Shown: positions 8,596-18,593, counted from the first letter of the stretch. The stretch: DNA of 56,403 nucleotides from an uncultured delta proteobacterium (GCA_903911145.1 CAIWCD010000043.1:1-56403); one strand, 5' to 3'. A program made the numbers and translations. Notes: a model not told the origin generated them from the sequence alone.

Positions 8596-10116
8596 ATGGC
8601 CCACCCGGCGCAGATTGTCATCTTTGGCGCGAATGGCGACCTCACCTCGCGCAAGCTCGTTCCCGCGCTGGTGAGCCTCGCGCGAAGCAAGAAGCCCGAA
8701 GAGGGTTTCGTGGTGATCGGAGTCTCTCGCACTCTCAAGACCGACGCGCAGTTCCGCGAGGAGCTTCGCGCCGCGATGCCAGCGGATCTGGTCGGTGCGT
8801 TCGATGAATTCGCGCAGCGCATCTACTACCAGGCCGGCGACGTCTCGAATGAACGCGACCTGGCAGCGCTGTCGGCGCGATTGAACAGCATGTCATCCGG
8901 GCAGGAGGGCGGCCGCCTCTTCTATCTCGCGCTCAAGCCGGATCTCTTTGCGCCGACCGTGCAGCACCTCAAGAACGGCGGACTCCTTCATATGAAGGAA
9001 GCGGAGACGAGCTCCTGGCGCCGCGTGGTCATCGAGAAGCCGTTTGGGCACGACTTGAGCAGCGCGACCTCGCTGAACCGCGCGCTGCATGAGCATCTGA
9101 GGGAAGATCAGATCTACCGGATCGATCACTACTTGGGAAAAGAGACGGTCCAGAATATTCTTGGTTTCCGATTCCACAACGCGATCTTTGAACCGGTCTG
9201 GAATCGAAACCACGTCGAGCTCGTGCAGATCACCGTCGCCGAGGATCTGGGGATGGAGAGCGGGCGGGGCGGCTATTACGACACGACGGGCGCGCTGCGG
9301 GACATGCTGCAGAACCATATGCTTCAGGTGCTGGCGCTGATTGCCATGGAGCCGCCGTCTACGCTTCATGCCAAGAGCATCCGCGGTCAGAAGGTCAGTG
9401 TACTGCAGAGTCTCTATGCTCCGGATCCGCAGACGGTCAGCAAGCACTCGATTCGGGCGCGGTATACCGCGGGTGCAATCAATGCCGAGCCGGTGCCGGG
9501 ATATCGCGAGGAACAGGGAGTTGCCGCGGATTCTCAGACAGAGACGTTTGTGGCGGTCCGCGCGGAGATCGACAACTGGCGCTGGGGTGGCGTCCCGTTC
9601 CTGTTGCGCCACGGTAAGAGGTTACCGAAAAAGTTTACCGAGGTGCAGGTGCAGTTCAAGACGCCTCCGCTGCAGCTGTTCAACCATCCCGAAGGAGTGA
9701 CCGACGAGGAGTTCCGTTTGAAACTCCGCGATGGATCGCTGTGTCAGATGCGCCCGAACGTGTTGACGCTCTCGATCCAACCGCGCGAGGCCATCACGCT
9801 CTCGTTTGGAGTCAAGACGCCGGGAAACAACATGGTGATGGCGGGAGCAAAGATGTCCTTCGACTATCGCGATCGATTCGGGCAATCGACCGCGCCCGCC
9901 TATGAGCGCCTCCTCCTGGATGCGCTGACGGGAGACGCGACGCTGTTTCTTGGCGCCGACGAGATCGAGGCCTCCTGGCGATTTGCTGACGCCTTCGCGC
10001 AGGCCTGGGCGAAGCCTGACTGTTCGCCAATTCTGGAATACCCCGCCGGCAGTTGGGGACCGCCCGAGGCGGACGATCTATTCCACGGCTGCGAAGGCGG
10101 TTGGTCTCGAGGCTGA
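8596..10116 (+). CDS. zwf: glucose-6-phosphate 1-dehydrogenase
   Basis: The 507-residue product matches the usual length of Zwf. It has the NADP-binding fingerprint GANGDLTSRKLVPAL (11-25), EKPFGHD (147-153), the active-site signature RIDHYLGKE (175-183, substrate-binding His178 and Lys182) and the catalytic-base His241 in QNHMLQ. It oxidises glucose 6-phosphate to 6-phosphogluconolactone at the entry of the oxidative pentose phosphate pathway. ATG 8596 has GAGGAG at a good distance; upstream in-frame codons to 8503 lack family similarity. No 6-phosphogluconolactonase or gnd gene is adjacent. Confidence 0.96.
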   Translation: MAHPAQIVIFGANGDLTSRKLVPALVSLARSKKPEEGFVVIGVSRTLKTDAQFREELRAAMPADLVGAFDEFAQRIYYQAGDVSNERDLAALSARLNSMSSGQEGGRLFYLALKPDLFAPTVQHLKNGGLLHMKEAETSSWRRVVIEKPFGHDLSSATSLNRALHEHLREDQIYRIDHYLGKETVQNILGFRFHNAIFEPVWNRNHVELVQITVAEDLGMESGRGGYYDTTGALRDMLQNHMLQVLALIAMEPPSTLHAKSIRGQKVSVLQSLYAPDPQTVSKHSIRARYTAGAINAEPVPGYREEQGVAADSQTETFVAVRAEIDNWRWGGVPFLLRHGKRLPKKFTEVQVQFKTPPLQLFNHPEGVTDEEFRLKLRDGSLCQMRPNVLTLSIQPREAITLSFGVKTPGNNMVMAGAKMSFDYRDRFGQSTAPAYERLLLDALTGDATLFLGADEIEASWRFADAFAQAWAKPDCSPILEYPAGSWGPPEADDLFHGCEGGWSRG

Positions 10117-10125
10117 GCTGCTTCG

Positions 10126-10575
10126 CTATTCAGCTTCGATGAACGTACCGTCTTCCGCGAACGTCACTTCGTGGCGCTTCTTGCCGTCCTGAAACACCAC
10201 CTCGAACGAGACCTTGTTATCCGCGGCAGTCAGCTTGTTCGCCTTCGACGGCGCTGCCTTTGGATACTTCGCCGAGAAGGTCTTCATGACGGCCGCAGGA
10301 ACGGCCGCGATCTCAACGGACTCCTCCGTCTGCACGATCTTCCCCTCGGGCGTGACATCGATTTCGATCTTCGCGCCTTTCACCTCGAGCTTGACCTCGA
10401 ACTGCGTCACGCCGTGGTCGACTTCCTTCTTGCACGAGGTGATCGTGCCCTCGGCATAGGCCTTCTTCGCGGCGCCGGTCACCAGGCCAGGGCAGACGGT
10501 GCCCGTGCCCTTGGCCTGAACTCCGGTTGAGGCAACTCCGCTGATGGCAGCGATCGCGAATAACAAGTGACGCAT
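10126..10575 (-). CDS. secreted PepSY-like protein
   Basis: This 149-residue protein has a signal peptide ending near VQAKG. Two related halves follow, each with a basic/acidic beta-hairpin pattern (KKAYAEGTI...EVKLEVKG and FSAKYPKAAPS...FEVVFQDGKKRHEV). This organisation is typical of PepSY-like (PF11396-type) periplasmic proteins, which are small binding or inhibitory domains of uncertain ligand. ATG 10575 has GGAG eight bases upstream. The ORF is convergent with zwf nine bases away and divergent from the MacB-like gene. Confidence 0.8.
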   Translation of the reverse strand: MRHLLFAIAAISGVASTGVQAKGTGTVCPGLVTGAAKKAYAEGTITSCKKEVDHGVTQFEVKLEVKGAKIEIDVTPEGKIVQTEESVEIAAVPAAVMKTFSAKYPKAAPSKANKLTAADNKVSFEVVFQDGKKRHEVTFAEDGTFIEAE

Positions 10576-10700
10576 GGGATGGGCTCCGGTTGTCGATGTC
10601 GAGCTTGGTTGTCTCGCATAGATTTCTGAGAAGACGATGAGCGCCCGATGATACGGAGTGCGCGCGCATTGACCGAACAGCGGCGCGAAGACGAGGTCGA

Positions 10701-11963
10701 TTGGCCGGCAACCCCACAGCGAGCAGACCGGATTGGCTGCTCTGGTTCCACCTGTTCTTCGTCGAGGCCGGCAGCGCGCTCGCGCGCAACAAGTTACGCA
10801 GTGCGCTCGCCGCGATCGCAATCACCATCGGAATTGGCGCAGTCGTCTGTGTCGTCGCGCTCGGACGGGCCGCATCGGTCGAGGCGGAAGAGGCGCTGCT
10901 GAATCTGGGCGATAACTTTGTCCAGGTTGAAGCGGGCTCGCGCTCTGCCAACGGCGTGCGTACTGGCTCACACGGAACCACGACGCTGACGGCCGCCGCC
11001 GCCGACGCGATTCTGCGCGAGGTCCCGTTGATTACCCGCGTGACACCCAATGTCGACTCAAGTGCGCAGGTGATCTTCGGCGACCGCAACTGGCATACCC
11101 GCATTCGCGGTGTCGGCCCGGACTATCTCGAGATCAAGCGCTGGCCGATCTCGGCTGGAGCGCCCTTTACGGATGAAGACGTCCGCAATTCGAACAGCGT
11201 CTGTTTAATCGGCGAGACCGTGCGCGAAAAGCTCTTCGCCGAGGAGGAGCCGATCGGCCAGATGATTCGAATCAATGCGCAGCTCGTACGCGTCGTCGGA
11301 CGATTGCAGCGCAAGGGCCAATCAGCCTCCGGTCAGGATCAGGACGACGCGCTGCTCGTCCCGTGGACGACCGTGCAGAACAAGATTCGCGGTGCGCGCC
11401 AATTCTGGGTGGACGACATCTTCGCGTCGGCAATTTCGCCTGAGGCCGTCAATCCTGCGATCGATCAGATCATCGCGTTAATGAGGCAGCTTCACCATAT
11501 CGAGCCCGGGCAGGACGACGATTTTAATATCCGCAGGCAGGACGAATTCATTAAAGCGCAGATACAGACGAGCCATACGCTCGAGCAGTTTTTAATCTCC
11601 GTCGCTTGTATTTCCCTGCTGGTCGGCGGGATCGGAATCATGAATGTCATGCTGGTTTCGGTGGCCGAACGCACGCGCGAGATCGGTCTGCGGCTTGCTG
11701 TCGGCGCGACGGCAAACGCGGTCCAGTTGCAGTTTCTCGGCGAGGCGGTGGTGCTCTCTCTGCTCGGCGGGATTCTCGGAATTGCGCTCGGCGTCGGCGG
11801 TTCGCTGCTGCTGAGTCGATCAACCGGTTGGCCGATCCAGATCCCCACCGACGCGCTCTTCATCGCGCCGCTCTTCTCGGCCAGCGTCGGTCTGATCTTC
11901 GGCTTCTATCCCGCGCGCCAGGCGTCGCGCCGCGATCCGATCGAGGCGCTGCGCCACGAGTAA
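10701..11963 (+). CDS. MacB/FtsX-type ABC transporter permease
   Basis: The 420-residue protein has the MacB/LolC topology: one N-terminal helix (about 30-55, IAITIGIGAVVCVVALG), a periplasmic MacB_PCD domain, and three C-terminal helices. The C-terminal part includes GGIGIMNVMLVSVAERTREI, the conserved loop RLAVGA and the end GFYPARQASRRDPIEALRHE, all diagnostic. Such permeases couple ATP hydrolysis to periplasmic work or export of peptides, siderophores or lipoproteins. The start is TTG 10701 behind GAGG. No ATPase or membrane-fusion gene is adjacent, so its partners must be encoded elsewhere. Confidence 0.93.
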   Translation: MAGNPTASRPDWLLWFHLFFVEAGSALARNKLRSALAAIAITIGIGAVVCVVALGRAASVEAEEALLNLGDNFVQVEAGSRSANGVRTGSHGTTTLTAAAADAILREVPLITRVTPNVDSSAQVIFGDRNWHTRIRGVGPDYLEIKRWPISAGAPFTDEDVRNSNSVCLIGETVREKLFAEEEPIGQMIRINAQLVRVVGRLQRKGQSASGQDQDDALLVPWTTVQNKIRGARQFWVDDIFASAISPEAVNPAIDQIIALMRQLHHIEPGQDDDFNIRRQDEFIKAQIQTSHTLEQFLISVACISLLVGGIGIMNVMLVSVAERTREIGLRLAVGATANAVQLQFLGEAVVLSLLGGILGIALGVGGSLLLSRSTGWPIQIPTDALFIAPLFSASVGLIFGFYPARQASRRDPIEALRHE

Positions 11964-11982
11964 TCGTTCGCGACTGCTTGTC

Positions 11983-14007
11983 TTAATAAGAGGCCAGCGA
12001 GCCGATATTCGAGAAGTTGACCGACGCGCCGGCGGCATTGAAGGCCGGATTCGCATAGAGCTGCGCGCCGGCGTCGTCATAGAAGGTCTCCGTTACGCTC
12101 GCCCCGGACACCGTGACGATCATGAAGCCATATCCCTGGTGTGAATACGGGCCCTGGCAGCCGGAGAGCGAATAGAGCGCGGTACCGCCGCCGCCGGAAA
12201 CGATATATCGAACGCCATTCACCGGGGCCCAGAAGATCAAGTCGTGATCGTGCCCATTGAAGCTGCTGGTGACGGTGTTCTGCTCGAACATCGATTGGAA
12301 GGCCGTCTGGAGCGCTGTGCTGCTGCCGTGGCTGCCGCACGAATAGAGGCCTTGATGTTGGAAGGTGAAGAGAGGCCCGCCCTTCAAGGTCTGCAGCGCG
12401 GTACTCACCCAGCTGTTCTGCGCCGTCCCCGCGGCATAGGCGCTGTTGGGGTTGATCGCGACGAATCCGGCGTTGCCATAGACCAGCGCAAAGTAGGAGT
12501 CGGAGCCGGACGACGACTGCGGCGAGACGTTGTAGTTGCTCCAGCTTGAATAGGCGTCGTGATTGCCCATCGCGGCATAGTAGGGGACGTTGCGGAACAT
12601 CGCTGATCCGGCCTTGTAATAAGACTGCCAGGCTGCATCGGCGCCGTTCGAATTGTTGTTATCCCCGGTCGCGACATAGAAGCGCGGGTTCTTGGCGAGG
12701 ATTGCATTGGACACCTTCGTCCATTCGGTGTCGTTTCCGCGCGAGTCGCCGCCGACCGCGAAGCTGAAGGACGTCGGGCTGGTTGCATAATCGGGGGCGG
12801 TATAGAAGCAACCCGTCGCGATCGAGCTGCCTGCCGTGACCTTGTACATATATTGCGTATTCGCCGTCAGCCCGGAGAGCTGGATGACATGGCGGGTGGC
12901 AGCGCTCGAATCCTGCGCGGTGGTTGAATAACCGGACGTTCCGTATTCGACCTTAGCGACGATCGATGCGCTGCTCATGAAGAAGACGACCACGCCCGTC
13001 CGCGTCAGCGCGTGAAGCGAGGGCTCCTTGAGGAAATTATTGGTGCTGGTGCCGGTCGCGGTGCAGCTGGCGCTCGCGCCCTGAACCGTCACGGTGGTGG
13101 TTACAGCGGTCGAAGCGAGACCGTGCGAGTCGGTGACGATGAGCGAGAACGCCAGCGTCGCGGCGGAGCCCGGAGCGGTGAAGGTCGGCTTGGCGACGCT
13201 GCTGCTCGATAACGTCACGGAGGAGCCGGCGGTCTGCGTCCATGCATAGGTGATTGAATCGCCATCTGGATCGGACGAGCCCGACCCGTCGAGTGTGACC
13301 TGCGCTCCGCTATTCACCGTCTGATTGCTTCCCGCGCTGGCATTCGGCGCGTGGTTGGTTGCGACGGATTGAACGGTGACGGTGGTGGTGGCCGCAGACG
13401 ATGCGAGGCCGTGGCTATCGGTGACGACGAGCGAGAAGACGAGCGTCGCGGCCGAAGATGGCGCGGTGAAGGTCGGGCTCGTCGCGCTGCTGCTCGAGAG
13501 GGAAACCGAGGCGCCGGAGCTCTGGCTCCAGGAATAGGTGATTGAGTCTCCATCCGGGTCTGAGGATCCAGATCCGTTCAGCGTCACGTGCGCGCTGGTA
13601 TTGACGGACTGGTCGTTGCCGGCATTGGCGCTGGGTGCGTGGTTGCCTCCCACCGCGAGCGGATTCACCGTGACGTTGGTGGTCGCCATGCTGCTGAGCG
13701 TGCCGTCGCTGACCGTGAGCTGGAAGGTCAGCGTGGTCGCCGTCGAGGTATTGGGCGCGACAAAGTGCGCGTGCGAATTGGTGGCCCCGGTGAGCGAGAC
13801 CGAACTTCCGACGGTCTGGCTCCAGGCATAGGTAAACGGCTTACCGCTCGCGTCGCTCGAACTCGATCCGTCGAGCGTCACGTTATCGCCCGACGTGACC
13901 GTCTGATCGGCGCCGGTGGCGGCTTCGGGTCCCTGGTCGACCACCGGGTTCTGCGTGCAACCCGCGAAGGCGACAACGCCCAGAAGCACCGCGCTCGAGA
14001 TCCGCAT
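11983..14007 (-). CDS. lipoprotein with PKD-like repeats and purple acid phosphatase-like domain
   Basis: The 674-residue product begins at ATG 14007 behind AAAGGAG. It has a lipoprotein signal (LLGVVAFAGC), then three PKD/REJ-type Ig domains of about 95 residues each (repeated unit GSSDPDGDSITYSWSQ), then an Fn3-like domain typical of purple acid phosphatases. Last comes a calcineurin-like phosphoesterase with the metal motifs GGDSRGN, ATGDNNN, MGNHDAY, FQHQGLYSC and FNGHDHD. It should be a surface or periplasmic phosphohydrolase presented on Ig spacers. Phosphate scavenging is the plausible role but the substrate is not shown. It is convergent with the MacB-like gene. Confidence 0.9.
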   Translation of the reverse strand: MRISSAVLLGVVAFAGCTQNPVVDQGPEAATGADQTVTSGDNVTLDGSSSSDASGKPFTYAWSQTVGSSVSLTGATNSHAHFVAPNTSTATTLTFQLTVSDGTLSSMATTNVTVNPLAVGGNHAPSANAGNDQSVNTSAHVTLNGSGSSDPDGDSITYSWSQSSGASVSLSSSSATSPTFTAPSSAATLVFSLVVTDSHGLASSAATTTVTVQSVATNHAPNASAGSNQTVNSGAQVTLDGSGSSDPDGDSITYAWTQTAGSSVTLSSSSVAKPTFTAPGSAATLAFSLIVTDSHGLASTAVTTTVTVQGASASCTATGTSTNNFLKEPSLHALTRTGVVVFFMSSASIVAKVEYGTSGYSTTAQDSSAATRHVIQLSGLTANTQYMYKVTAGSSIATGCFYTAPDYATSPTSFSFAVGGDSRGNDTEWTKVSNAILAKNPRFYVATGDNNNSNGADAAWQSYYKAGSAMFRNVPYYAAMGNHDAYSSWSNYNVSPQSSSGSDSYFALVYGNAGFVAINPNSAYAAGTAQNSWVSTALQTLKGGPLFTFQHQGLYSCGSHGSSTALQTAFQSMFEQNTVTSSFNGHDHDLIFWAPVNGVRYIVSGGGGTALYSLSGCQGPYSHQGYGFMIVTVSGASVTETFYDDAGAQLYANPAFNAAGASVNFSNIGSLASY

Positions 14008-14097
14008 TCGACGGCTCCTTTCAAAGAGTGATGAAGCGGTTAGCACGACCTTCGAGCCACGCGAGTCCGCCGGGTTACCTATGCGATAGTGGAGCGC

Positions 14098-15657
14098 ATG
14101 CGTTGGCGACTTGCTCTTGTGGCCGCGGCGGTGGCCTCCCACGCGACCGTTCTCACTGGCGGTTTCATCTGGCTCGACCACGGTGACCTCGAGCAGCGCG
14201 CCGCTCTCGCCCGCTTCCCTGATTGGCTCGGCCTCTTTCTTCGCGGATATGCCCATACCGGCTTCTATCGGCCGATTACCTCGTTATCGCTCTCGCTCGA
14301 TGGTCTGATTGGCAGCCCGCTTCTCTTTCACGCGGAGAGTCTCGGTTGGCACGCGGCAATGGCTGTGCTCTGCGCAGTGGTCGCAGAGGAGCTTGGCCTC
14401 AACCGCCGGGCCGCGCTGGTGGCGGCCGTGCTTTTCGCCATGCACCCGGCCACGTCGCTCGTCGCCGATGTAATCACCTATCGCGGTGACGCCATCGCAG
14501 CGGTCTTCCTGCTCGGTTTCCTGGTCGCCTATATGCGCGGATATCGAGCGCTGGCATTCCTCTGCGCGCTGCTCGCTCCGCTCTCGAAAGAGACCGGCTT
14601 CATCTTCGTGCCGCTCTGTCTCCTCGCCATCGAGTTGACTCCTCCGCGCAGTCTCCTGCATCGCCCAACCCGTGATCGCGCGATGCCGTTCGCTGTGGGC
14701 GCGGCTCTCCTCGTCGCCGGTGGAATGCGAATCGCATTCGCTCCCGCGTGGCGCGCGCATCTCCCGCCGCTCGCGTTCGGCGAGGCGATCGGGTCGCGAT
14801 TGGCAGCGTTGGCGAAGAGTGCCGCGGCGATCGTATTGCCGATCGATCGCTCCATCTGCGACGCGTTTCCCGTCACGCCTCTGATCTCCGCACAGGCGCT
14901 CGCGGGCCTCATCATCGCTGCGGCAGTGATCTGGCTCGCCGTTCAGCGTCGCGGGCCGGCGCTCCTGCTCGCCGCGACGTTGCTGCAATCGCTCGATCTC
15001 GTCGCGGCGCCGCGATTCTGGTCGCCCCATTACCTCTATCTGCCGCTGGCATTCGTGGCGATGCTCGTCGCAGAATTGCTCGATCGTCGTGGTCCTCGCG
15101 CGCTCGCCATGGGCGCATTTCTCGCAGTCCTTCTCGGCGCGCTCACGCTGCACGACGGCCTTCGCTATCGATCCGATGCGTCGCTATTCACGTTCGAGAC
15201 GGCAGCGCATCCGCAATGTCGCGAGGCCCATTTCTACCTCGGCGAATCTGAGCGGGAAGCCGGCGATCTTGAGGGCGCGGCCAATGACTACCTGCTCGCG
15301 GCGACGACCACACCCGGCATTCTCTCGTATGTCGACGAGGCGGCCGCGTTGCAGAACCTCGGCATCGTCCGGCTCGAACAGTCCCGAATCGCAGATGCTG
15401 AGAGTGCGTTCCGTTCAGCACTGGCGCGGGTTTCCGATGACGATGCACGCCGTCGATTGATGCATGACCTCGCGCTGGCCGCGGCAGCGCTCGGTGACGA
15501 TGCAGAGGTCGTGCGCCTGCTCGTTCCCGAAACCGCACGCATGAATCCGCTGCCGATGTCTGTCATCGTTCTCGCCAAAGCGTTGCACAATCTCGGTCGC
15601 GAAGATGAAGCCAGAGCGCTGCTGGCGCGGCTCAAACCGGAAGGACCTGTTCCATGA
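14098..15657 (+). CDS. TMTC-like polytopic membrane protein with TPR tail
   Basis: The roughly 519-residue product has about ten hydrophobic helices in its first 360 residues and a soluble C-terminus with tetratricopeptide-like helices (AHFYLGESEREAGDLEGAAN, LGIVRLEQSRIADAESAF). The early motifs GFIWLDHGDLEQ, GFYRPITSLS and FAMHPATSLVADVITYRGD match the GT-C-fold, TMTC-like family of putative protein glycosyltransferases, where the acidic pair in the first loop is catalytic. ATG 14098 is preferred (GGAG just upstream) over GTG 14089. Its stop overlaps the next start (ATGA), so the following lipoprotein is translationally coupled. Confidence 0.8.
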   Translation: MRWRLALVAAAVASHATVLTGGFIWLDHGDLEQRAALARFPDWLGLFLRGYAHTGFYRPITSLSLSLDGLIGSPLLFHAESLGWHAAMAVLCAVVAEELGLNRRAALVAAVLFAMHPATSLVADVITYRGDAIAAVFLLGFLVAYMRGYRALAFLCALLAPLSKETGFIFVPLCLLAIELTPPRSLLHRPTRDRAMPFAVGAALLVAGGMRIAFAPAWRAHLPPLAFGEAIGSRLAALAKSAAAIVLPIDRSICDAFPVTPLISAQALAGLIIAAAVIWLAVQRRGPALLLAATLLQSLDLVAAPRFWSPHYLYLPLAFVAMLVAELLDRRGPRALAMGAFLAVLLGALTLHDGLRYRSDASLFTFETAAHPQCREAHFYLGESEREAGDLEGAANDYLLAATTTPGILSYVDEAAALQNLGIVRLEQSRIADAESAFRSALARVSDDDARRRLMHDLALAAAALGDDAEVVRLLVPETARMNPLPMSVIVLAKALHNLGREDEARALLARLKPEGPVP

Positions 15658-16529
15658 GAGCGACGATGAGCAAGACGATCCTGGCAGCTGCGCTCGCGAT
15701 GGTCGCCTGCAAACCAGCGGCGCCACCAGCGTGGCCTGCGAACCTCGTCGTCGATCTGCAGGCACTCTCCATTTCGCGCTGGCGCGGCGACGAACCTCCT
15801 CGGACGCTGCAGGCGGCGAGGACGAAATCCGGAGTGTGGCGCACCGAGGCACCTCGCCGCGGCGAGGCCGATCCGGATGCGATCGACAAGCTGCTCTTCG
15901 TGCTCGCGAAGCCTGCGATCATCTCGGCGCGGCCAGAGGGGAAGAGCAAGGCCGACGAGGCCGTCTCATTTGAGATCGCGCTCGTGAAGTCCGACGGGAC
16001 GAAGCGTAGGCTGACTGTCTTGCGTGCCGCGCTCGGGCAGCCCGTCCCGGTGCGGCTGGAGGGCGCGGGAGAGTTCCTCATCTCGCCGGTGGAGTTTGCG
16101 AACAAGATCCCCGACCCATCGGAATTCCTGCCGCCGAGCTTGTGGCCGACCGAGGCCGGCGCGGGCGCGACGCTGGTGGTGAAAGGCCGGGTTGATTACA
16201 GCCTCAGAGGGATCAGCGCCGAGGATTGGGTGAGCGTCGATGGACGAAAGGCGGCTCACGATCTGGATGACGTCGTCGGTGTGATCATCGGGAGGCAGGC
16301 CGTTTCACATCCAGAAGCGGCTCCGCTCTCGGCGTTCGGGCTCGACAAGCCGGTCGCGGTTGCCACGATGTGCATCAAAGGTGATTGCCGCGAATTCAAG
16401 TTCGGCTCGACTGAGCGCGAGGGCAAGACGACGCGCTATGCAGTGGGTCCCGATCAGGATCCGATCGAAATCAGTGACCAGTCCTGGCGGCTGCTGGTCG
16501 ATGGTCCATTCGCGACGCAGCCCAGGTGA
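15654..16529 (+). CDS. DUF4340-like lipoprotein
   Basis: This 291-residue protein starts inside the stop of the TMTC-like gene and has a short lipoprotein signal (AALAMVACKP). The body shows a repeated pattern: a lysine-rich prediction strand, comparison of values (FEIALVKSDGTKRRLTV, CIKGDCREFKFGSTEREGK) and a closing DPIEISDQSWRLL. This pattern is seen in DUF4340 proteins that accompany gliding or ABC-type envelope loci. The exact role is unknown. Coupling to the membrane glycosyltransferase-like gene suggests a shared envelope job. Confidence 0.72.
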   Translation: MRATMSKTILAAALAMVACKPAAPPAWPANLVVDLQALSISRWRGDEPPRTLQAARTKSGVWRTEAPRRGEADPDAIDKLLFVLAKPAIISARPEGKSKADEAVSFEIALVKSDGTKRRLTVLRAALGQPVPVRLEGAGEFLISPVEFANKIPDPSEFLPPSLWPTEAGAGATLVVKGRVDYSLRGISAEDWVSVDGRKAAHDLDDVVGVIIGRQAVSHPEAAPLSAFGLDKPVAVATMCIKGDCREFKFGSTEREGKTTRYAVGPDQDPIEISDQSWRLLVDGPFATQPR

Positions 16530-16647
16530 GGGCCGCCGACTCTCGCCGATCGCCCACATAGACAGCCGTCCGATGCGCGTGGAGACCGTCTGCTGCGACT
16601 CTCCTCGTGCTCGACTGCTCTGCCGCATGCTGAAAGCTGGTTGCCAA

Positions 16648-17796
16648 ATGAAGACGACTGCCGTGCTGGTGTGGTGCTCGCTGCTGGGAATTCTTGTTTC
16701 CGCCTGCTCCAATCCCGGAGCACAGGTCTGCACGCAGAGCTCAGACTGCGCCGCAGGGTCCACCTGCCTCAACGGTGAATGCTCGACCTCTTCGAGCGCG
16801 CTTGCGTTCGACCCGTCGGCCATCGAGGTGGTGGGATTCGCAGGCTCTGCGCCGAGCGCCGCACAGGTCGCGCTGACGTCGACGAGTACGGTTGGATTTG
16901 CATACACGGTTTCGTGCGACAGCGGAGTTTCGACGACGCCGACAGGAGGCACGGTCAGCGCGTCGTCGAGCGCAACCATCACGCTGCAAGCTCCCGTGCA
17001 GAACGTCGCCGGCATCGTCACCGCCTCGTGTGTCGCCGCGTCGGTCCACGACTCAACCATCCGCGCAGGGATGCAGCTCTTGATCGTCTCGGATCCAGGC
17101 AACTCAGGCGGTGGAAGCGGCGGTGGCTCTGCGGGAGGGAGCGCAGGTGGGTCGGGTGGCGGCTCGGCGGGAGGATCGGGCGGCGGCTCTGGTGGCGGTT
17201 CTGGTGGCGGCTCCGGTGGATCGACTGGCGCTCTGCACTGCGCGGCCCCTGCAACGTTCAAGACGGGCAATGGTGGAAGTTGCGGAACCTGGAGATGGTC
17301 GATCAAGACTGGCCAGGACTCGGCGGCGGCTGCGTTGATGAGCCAGGCCCCGACGCCGATCGACATCAAGACGCTCGGCGGTTTTCCGGTTCCAACTGGC
17401 GTTCTCCAGTCGCTGCCGCGCTCTGCCGAGGAGAACACGCTCTACATTCTTCGCAACGTCACTGTCGTGGAAACCAAGCTCGAGCCCGACAGCGACTACC
17501 ATATGCCCCTCAAGGATGCGGCCACGGGCGCGACGATGGAAGCCGAAATTCCATATCCTCCCTGCGCCAAGACGACCTCCGTTACCTACTGCGCCGATAC
17601 GCATGCGCGGCATACCCTGGAAGCCCTGTTGACGCCGACCGGCAGCTACCAGCAGGTCAACAAGGTCGCGACCATCATCGGCCCGGCGCTCTTCGACATG
17701 CTGCACGGATCGGCGAATGCGGCGCCGAACGGAATTGAAATTCATCCCGTGCTTGCTCTCTGCTTCGGACAGGATTGCGATCCGCTCGCGAATTGA
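16648..17796 (+). CDS. surface lipoprotein with Ig-like domain, Gly-Ser linker and OB-like C-terminal domain
   Basis: From ATG 16648 the product has 382 residues. A lipoprotein signal (LLGILVSAC) leads to a small Cys knot (CTQSSDCAAGSTCLNGEC), an Ig-like beta-sandwich (about 55-140), a GGSGGGSAGG linker (about 17107-17226) and a roughly 185-residue C-terminal domain. That last domain (GTWRWSIKTGQDSAAA, NTLYILRNVTVVETKLEPDS, EIPYPPCA, GIEIHPVLALCF) recurs in myxobacterial surface proteins and reads like an OB-fold. No catalytic residues were identified. An in-frame ATG at 16627 is an alternative start. Confidence 0.75.
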   Translation: MKTTAVLVWCSLLGILVSACSNPGAQVCTQSSDCAAGSTCLNGECSTSSSALAFDPSAIEVVGFAGSAPSAAQVALTSTSTVGFAYTVSCDSGVSTTPTGGTVSASSSATITLQAPVQNVAGIVTASCVAASVHDSTIRAGMQLLIVSDPGNSGGGSGGGSAGGSAGGSGGGSAGGSGGGSGGGSGGGSGGSTGALHCAAPATFKTGNGGSCGTWRWSIKTGQDSAAAALMSQAPTPIDIKTLGGFPVPTGVLQSLPRSAEENTLYILRNVTVVETKLEPDSDYHMPLKDAATGATMEAEIPYPPCAKTTSVTYCADTHARHTLEALLTPTGSYQQVNKVATIIGPALFDMLHGSANAAPNGIEIHPVLALCFGQDCDPLAN

Positions 17797-17822
17797 GCGC
17801 AGTTGCATCCGTTCAAACCAGC

Positions 17823-18593
17823 TCAAGGCAGGTAGATATTGCAGGAGAGGATGCCGCCATCGATTGCGCAGGCCGGTGCCTCTGCACAGGCCGCATCGGT
17901 CAGATAGCAGCCGCAGCTTGCGGTCGCTGAGCAGCCCAGTGTCGATGCGCAGGAGTAGTCGGTTTCGCACGGTGTTCCGACGACTCCTCCGCAACGGGTC
18001 GCGGCGATGCAGATCTCGTCGACTCCACACGTGGCGCAGCCGCACGGGGCCGTGCCTGCGTCGGCGCTTCCTGCGTCGGCCGCGGGATAGCAGTGGCCTC
18101 CCTGGTCGACCGTATCGAGGTTGCAACTCCCGTTGCAGCAGTCTGAGCTGTTCAGGCAGGAAGCGCCGTCCTTCGCGCAGAAACCTCCATCAACGCTCCC
18201 GCCGTCGGCCGCGCCGCAGCTCGTGCACAGGCAGATTGGGCAGAGGCCAAGCGACGCAGCCGTGGTGAGCGTGCAGCTCTCATCGCAGGAGACGAATGGG
18301 CACATCACCGTCGGCAATCCGGCGCAGACCCCGTTGTTGCAAGAGGTCCCGGGACAGTCGGTGTCGTCGGCGCAAGTGCATGCACCCATCTCACAGTTGC
18401 GATGACACTGGCCCGGTGATGCCGTGAATTCCCGACTGTCGGATCCACAGCTGGTGAGCGGCGCGGCGCAGTAGGCGTTCGCGCCGCAGTCGGAGTCCTG
18501 GTTGCACGCGCCGGGAAGCGTGAAGAGGCTGCCGGGGCCGCACCCCGCGAGCATGGAGAGAATCAATCCGGCAGCGGGTGCGAGCATCTTCAT
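17823..18593 (-). CDS. cysteine-rich lipoprotein
   Basis: The 256-residue product starts at ATG 18593 behind GGAGGAG. It has a lipobox (LSMLAGC) and then five or six disulfide-rich modules of the 'CNQDSDCGANAYC' and 'CLNSSDCCNGSC' type, with Asp/Ala-Gly rich stretches (AADAGSADAGTA). Such Dickkopf-like Cys-rich repeats are frequent in Myxococcota surface lipoproteins. The protein is probably exposed and disulfide-stabilised, with a binding or structural role. It is convergent with the OB-like lipoprotein gene. Confidence 0.78.
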   Translation of the reverse strand: MKMLAPAAGLILSMLAGCGPGSLFTLPGACNQDSDCGANAYCAAPLTSCGSDSREFTASPGQCHRNCEMGACTCADDTDCPGTSCNNGVCAGLPTVMCPFVSCDESCTLTTAASLGLCPICLCTSCGAADGGSVDGGFCAKDGASCLNSSDCCNGSCNLDTVDQGGHCYPAADAGSADAGTAPCGCATCGVDEICIAATRCGGVVGTPCETDYSCASTLGCSATASCGCYLTDAACAEAPACAIDGGILSCNIYLP